Source: Notospermus geniculatus
Lineage: Eukaryota; Nemertea; Pilidiophora; Heteronemertea; Lineidae
DNA: 64,000 nt
Assembly (NCBI GenBank): GCA_002633025.1
Contig: NMRB01000001.1
Location: 824,210-888,209 of the forward strand
Reading direction: 5' to 3'
Part shown: one piece after another, positions 58,751 through 64,000 of the stretch
How the letters are laid out: each line of letters begins with the position of its first letter
Numbering within the stretch: position 1 is the stretch's first letter
The notes under the pieces: model-generated
Seen by the model: only the letters and a program-made list of their open reading frames with translations
What the model was told of the DNA's origin: nothing
The model's database searches: none
Translations under genes and position numbers: made by a program

Positions 58751-61524
58751 TTACATGAAATTGGTCATACTGCCGCATAAACCAAATATGACCACTTTCC
58801 TTATAGGGTCAAGCCTGATGCATTGTTACTTGCCCTAGCACTGGAGTCTGACAGATCGAGTACAAGAATACAGGAACAATGAGATACTAGTATTCTGAAA
58901 TGAACCTTATAATCCGAGTACATGTACTGCATAATATACTTAGTACATCAGTGTAGCAGGGGAATATGGGGATCACGAAATCGTAATTCTCAGCTGCCCA
59001 GAATCTGCATCATGTGGCCATGTTTGGTACACAGTTTATTCCCGAGATATTTCATTGGTACAAAAATCCCGTTGGCATAACAAGTTACCATAGCAATTAT
59101 CTAATTGTTGTAAATGTGAGACCTTTATTGTCAAGAGATCCCTTAAAAACATATGAATTATTCAGACATTACTAGAAACTGTTTGTTTCATCACGTTAGT
59201 CTTACTTAACAGTTATGTGTGAAGCCGCTAAATGGAATAATGGTAATTCTCAAGGTTTCGGGTAATACATGTATATCTAAAGTTCGTCAACAATGAGACG
59301 GGTATTGCAGGTGCATGCACACATGCATCTGGCAATTACATGTGGAGTCACGTATTCTCGGTGTGGTAGCAACCATCTCAATAAAAACGCTCTGGGAACA
59401 AACACCGGACACCATGCAATCGATTGAGACAGACCTATAGTGATTTTTGCCATACTTCTGCCCGATATCATGACAACATCGCTTCGTATGTTACGTTTTC
59501 GGTTGCTTACCAGAATTTTGTCTTGTTACACCCACGAATCAAACAAGAATATCATGGAATACATCTGGCGAATTATATGAGCCGACAGATCGCGTCTGAA
59601 TCGAAGCCGATTCAGTTAAAAGCTTTCGCATTGACGCAGCGGACGAGGAAGTGCGTTTCGATCGTTCTGATAACTCGCTTCTGAATGAGGACGGAAATGA
59701 GAATTTGATCGACTTAATGTGAAGAGGAAGCAAGTCATTAGTCACTGTTTGAAAAAAGGCTGTAATATTTGCTGAACTCGACGCACTCGCTGATACCATG
59801 GTGCATTTACCGGGGCTAGTCATAATCCGAAAATTTTGATTTTATGAGAAGGTGACGGTATCAGATGGGATTACACAAAACGTGTCTGCACCCATGTCAT
59901 TACCTTTCCAAAATTCTTACCATCTGCTCATATTTTTAGGCAAATAAGTCACGTTTACGTCAGCCTTACGAAATCTGCTCGCAGAGAGCTATCCCATTCT
60001 ATGCCTTTGTCTAAGAACTGGATCCCAATGGTCCAGCAATCTTTAATGCGGCCATCAAGAAGGAAATGGTTAATCAATATTCACTGACTATAAAGATTGC
60101 TCCATCTTTAGAGGTATACGTATTGATCTTGCCACAGAAGGAATCACATCCTTGGGTTGAAATTGAAAATATCGATAAAAACCCGCTGGCGTTCCGAAAT
60201 GTTCATCGAAAGGACGGATGAATAAGTAGCGATCATGTCGGCCGAGAAAACACAGTTGGATTTAAGTAGTTTTAGTCTAATATATCGGGCATTGATGTAT
60301 GTATTCTAATTGGGCGAAGGTTATTCCTTACTTACGACATGTCCTCAATGCCTATTTTTTGTCGACGTCTCGGAATAACGAAGCAGTTAACGTATGCTTA
60401 CTTTAAATGACATTTGCCGAGAGTGATAATTGACCTACACCGTCTTCAAGTGAACTGTATGGTAGAATATGTGAAAACCTAAAAATTTGCCGACTCTGTA
60501 ACCTCTGATCCAGAATATCGCTAAGATCTGCAACAACAACAAAAAAGAAATACAATGTAATGGCTGTACCACCACACCTTGCCGGTTTGACATCTGTGAC
60601 AGTCGTGGTTTCAGTTCCTTTGTCACTATGACGACAGGCATTCCTGATCATCTCCTATGCCTAGAACAACAACAGCTGTAGCTTTAGTATGGTTTCCAAT
60701 GATTTATCCATTATTTGATGTGCGGGTGCGGTTCTCGTGTTTGTACAGATGGTGAATGGGCGTTTATATCGAATGACCTGACTGAACGGAATGATGTTGT
60801 ATTCCTTTCATTCGTGCTTGTAAGACATCTTGTTCGTGCACTAAAAGTGATAGCGTTTCGGCCTCGTTCAGGTTCTCCCCTTGCAGAAGAACGAAATTAA
60901 GGATCGTTCCCACATCATCATATATGCCCTTTGCTTGAAGGACAAAGGGCAGGTCCTCCTCCGGGAAAATCTCCATCTACCAGCTCAGTCGTCTATATAA
61001 TAGCTTCAATTTTGCCGGATGAGACACTATAAAGTAGCCTTTGTTGGTCTACCAAAGTGTTTCCACTGCTCCACTCTGGTACCTTCCACTGTGACTCTTA
61101 CCTAACTCAGTCTCTAAAGTGCGACTCCATCGCCAATCATTCCCTTGAGCACAGCTATGGTAGGATCGGTCATCGGCTCTCCGTTCTCAAGATGGTCCCT
61201 TCCTTTTATATAGGTTAACCTAATCATTTGACAAAAGCAACGTGAGATGTTTCGGGACCGACTTATCACGATTTAGGTGGAAAGGTCACCGATCAGCTGA
61301 GGGCAATGCTATGATGTTCGAATGGATTGGTCTTATTAGGTTATCGCTGTGCGACTCGGGTGATACGAGGACACGACTGGAAGAGCTCGATTACTCTGGA
61401 GACACGCGAATAACCAATTAGGCAACCAAATAGACTGAATTATCGCATTAGATAGAGTCTAATGAGTTAGCCTAAGGATGAGATAACCTCACTTGAAGCC
61501 CTTGTGGAACTCATGGAGAATAGA

Positions 61525-64000
61525 TTTCAGCTGAAATAGACACAGATGCAGGAAAAATACGGCGTTAATGCAAAAAAACTTGGCCAAGACTTCACCCAAT
61601 GATTCATTGGAGAGGTATACATGTAGGTGGATGCACGGAGAAATACAAAGTTCAAGCAGGAAGAACACAAAGCTGGCGAATGACGAACTCCTTTCGACTC
61701 CTTGCAACAACGCCAAAGTCGTACAACTCAAACACATTTCTTATGAAATCCGATGAAAAATGGTTTATCGGACGATCGAATCAACTCTACTCTGTCTGTC
61801 CGATATTACGAGAAAACCTTTAGACCACCAAAGAACGGATTTTTGACGGTAACGAGGCCGTTTCCTCGACAGTACATGTACATCGTGGGAACATGGGCAA
61901 TTTATCATTCACCGGCTTTGGTATCCTCCGACAGCACCACCGACCGGTCCTCAAACCGGGATTTGGCAAACCATGTTGTATTTTTCACTTGATGGAGGAG
62001 GACATCTTTCAGGATTTATATACGCAGTGCTTCATTGTCAGCGCACCAACCCCGGGGCCATGTTTTATCACAAATTTTCTGGAAGCAAGAACGTGGTCAA
62101 CTGAAAATGTGATCAATTAGCCGCGAATGTTCCTGTGCAAGACAAGACCATTATCACCAAAGAACAATGCTTAAAGCCTTTCTTGTCGGATCTGGTTATG
62201 AAATGAGTCTGGAGATAATAGAAGCACCTCGGTAACACATATTGGCCTTATTACCGATGACTAGAGGATCTGAAGCTAAGGAAGTGTTGAGGTAATGACT
62301 TTAATCAACGGAGGCTCAGTCTGGACCAGATTCGAGTATCTCAGCTGCCAGCGGCACTTTCCGCAACAAAGGCCTTTCCGCTGAAAAGAAATTCAGGATT
62401 GTCAGTATCTGGCCACCTTTGTCACTTTTCCTCTGTTCAACCTTTATTATTTTTCTTATCGTCGTTCAGGTCATTTGAATATCGACCAATCACAAACGTT
62501 GAATTATTAGCGGCTGCATCCTGACAGAATATCGGGTGACATGACTATCGCATTATCGAGATAATTGTTTTACATACGAGACGTCGATGAATCCCTCTGG
62601 CCGGAAGAGCTTTGAGAGGAGATTTGGAGCCATCTTGGACTGACAGTCCGACGTTCCGCTAAAAAAACCGAAATGAGGCCACCAAATTAACATCATCCTG
62701 TGGCAATTGAAGTTGTTTCATCCTGAATGAGTTGACATAAACTAGTGTTCAAAGTTTCCTCCTACAATATCCACTTCAGGGAAATTGAATTACACTTTCC
62801 ACCCTCCTCGGAAACACGATTTCCTTTTAACATGTTCAAAGGAAAATGCGTCGGACCGGGTGGAAAACGCTTAGCTTTCTCTTGATCAGTTGTTATGTAA
62901 TTTCCTTACTTTCTCTCTCTTTGTTTTGTTTTTATGTATTACTCACCAATGCAATACAGATCTATGCTGCATGATGGGATGCACACTCTTAGATGACCAC
63001 TAAAACATCCCAGATCCATTGGTCACGTTTCGTCCTTGACGTCACGCCAAACGTTCGGACCAATGGCTGTCAAAGATGCCGGTGTAAACAAGTGGTACTC
63101 CGGCAGGTATTCTATTGGTAAGCAATGAAGTGAGTTATTGCGGGAATTCTGGCTATAACCGACGTTATCATCCGGTTATACATCATCATGTAAGATTGTC
63201 ATGGTAATGCGATTGTTGCCAGAAGTATCATCGGTATTTTATCAGCCGCAGAATGATGAGGATGGGCATGAATAATAAATCGTCCTTGACGATCTTTTCT
63301 CGGGGATGTAGTGTAAGAAAATGGTCGAGAGAGACATCCATTTCGTGAATTTTTGCACGTTTACCCTAAATAGACCTGTTCTGATGGACGAGAAGGTTCG
63401 ACTGAATGGTAATTTTTGGAGAACTGCTATAAGATGTCATCTCTCTGACCATTCCTTACAGACCTACATGTAATCCATGAATGAAGATCCGCGCCGAGGT
63501 TTCGGAACTCAAATCAACCCCATGAACCAGAGAGCAAACGAAACCACGACCAGTGGAATCAAGCTTTTCAAGCAAAGAAGAATTACCACTTCAGAGCAGA
63601 AGGCCATTGCGATTGCAGATCAACTGCTTTCAAACGCATCAATTACATGTAGGATTGGGCCGATGAACAGAAGTGATTGTGAGGCAAGTCCATCAAAGGA
63701 CTATTACCGGCGACCCAGACTCCTTGAAATCGAAACGACACATTTAGAGTTTAGCACCAATGTTACCTGGAAGCGATCAATGAACCTGGAATACATTGGT
63801 GTTCTTGTACTTACGGAATGCACTTGCAACTATATCCTAACAGCATGCACTGAATCCGCCAACAACCTTTTTTGCTGATATTTCAAGAAGGAAAAGTTGC
63901 TACCCATATAAGAGATGGGTTTTGCCGATTGATGCAGTGGAAAGAGGCTAAACTCAATAATGGGGAAAGAGAGATAGAGCCATGTGCAAAAAAGAATAAT
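61525..64000. other. Right-edge region, no gene recognised
   Basis: Short plus-strand ORFs (for example 63477-63878, 133 codons starting MNEDPRRGFGTQ) show no domain, signal peptide or convincing splice sites. They are listed as unresolved and not as genes. Confidence 0.4.

Larger units (their letters stand above)
54558..61524. repeat. Near-identical duplication (54558-57428 and 58251-61524) around an assembly gap
   Basis: Both blocks start ATATTGAACACTAATAGTTC and end in ACTCATGGA(T/G)AATAGA, differing by scattered substitutions, small indels and one 399-bp insertion (58352-58750) present only in the second. The gap lies between them. Two haplotypes laid end to end are the simplest reading. 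The longest shared ORF (55443-55727 and 59539-59823, minus, 94 codons, rich in Ser) has no recognisable domain; I do not call it a gene. Confidence 0.85.

Noticed and set aside
63477-63878. 133-codon plus-strand ORF
   Set aside because: No domain, signal peptide or splice context; could be chance in a 2.4-kb gene-free stretch.

Overview
This is eukaryotic, metazoan DNA. Every gene has GT-AG introns with consistent phases, and the products (ADAMTS-like matrix protein, DEG/ENaC channel, rhodopsin-class receptors, ankyrin/SOCS-box protein) are animal families. Frequent TACATGTA and TAGGCCTA motifs and very many fold-back elements recall marine invertebrate genomes (echinoderm, amphioxus or lophotrochozoan); I cannot decide among these. 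Two N gaps and three near-identical duplicated blocks, two with a single N at or near the junction and one flanking a gap, suggest a draft assembly of a heterozygous animal.

Layout: all recognisable genes are on the minus strand. 1-6.9 kb holds only repeats, including two elements with long inverted ends and perfect 9-bp target duplications. 6.9-9.1 kb holds a three-exon gene for a probably secreted protein with a PAN/apple-like C-terminus. 10.1-19.7 kb holds a ten-exon ADAMTSL5-like gene that I could assemble completely (499 aa: signal peptide, TSP1, cysteine-rich, spacer, polybasic linker, netrin-like domain). 19.7-24.3 kb is repeats. 24.3-29.7 kb holds a ten-exon DEG/ENaC channel gene, also assembled completely (578 aa). 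31.8-43.2 kb is a tandem cluster of two-exon class A GPCR genes: one intact copy, one copy with a 2-nt deletion, one last exon whose first exon probably lies in a gap, and one orphan truncated first exon with an 810-bp element inserted just before its start codon. 43.2-48.3 kb is mostly repeats with weak exon candidates. 48.5-50.7 kb is a single-exon 723-aa ankyrin-repeat/SOCS-box gene, with a 70-codon ORF starting 6 nt after its stop. 50.7-64 kb has no recognisable gene and contains a roughly 3-kb duplication around an 820-N gap.

No operon-like or pathway link is visible between neighbours. The clearest unusual material is the fold-back DNA: elements nested inside elements, unrelated stem families sharing the same end sequences, a 399-bp insertion present in only one of two duplicated blocks, and a five-copy repeat whose minus strand carries a hammerhead-ribozyme-like core order.
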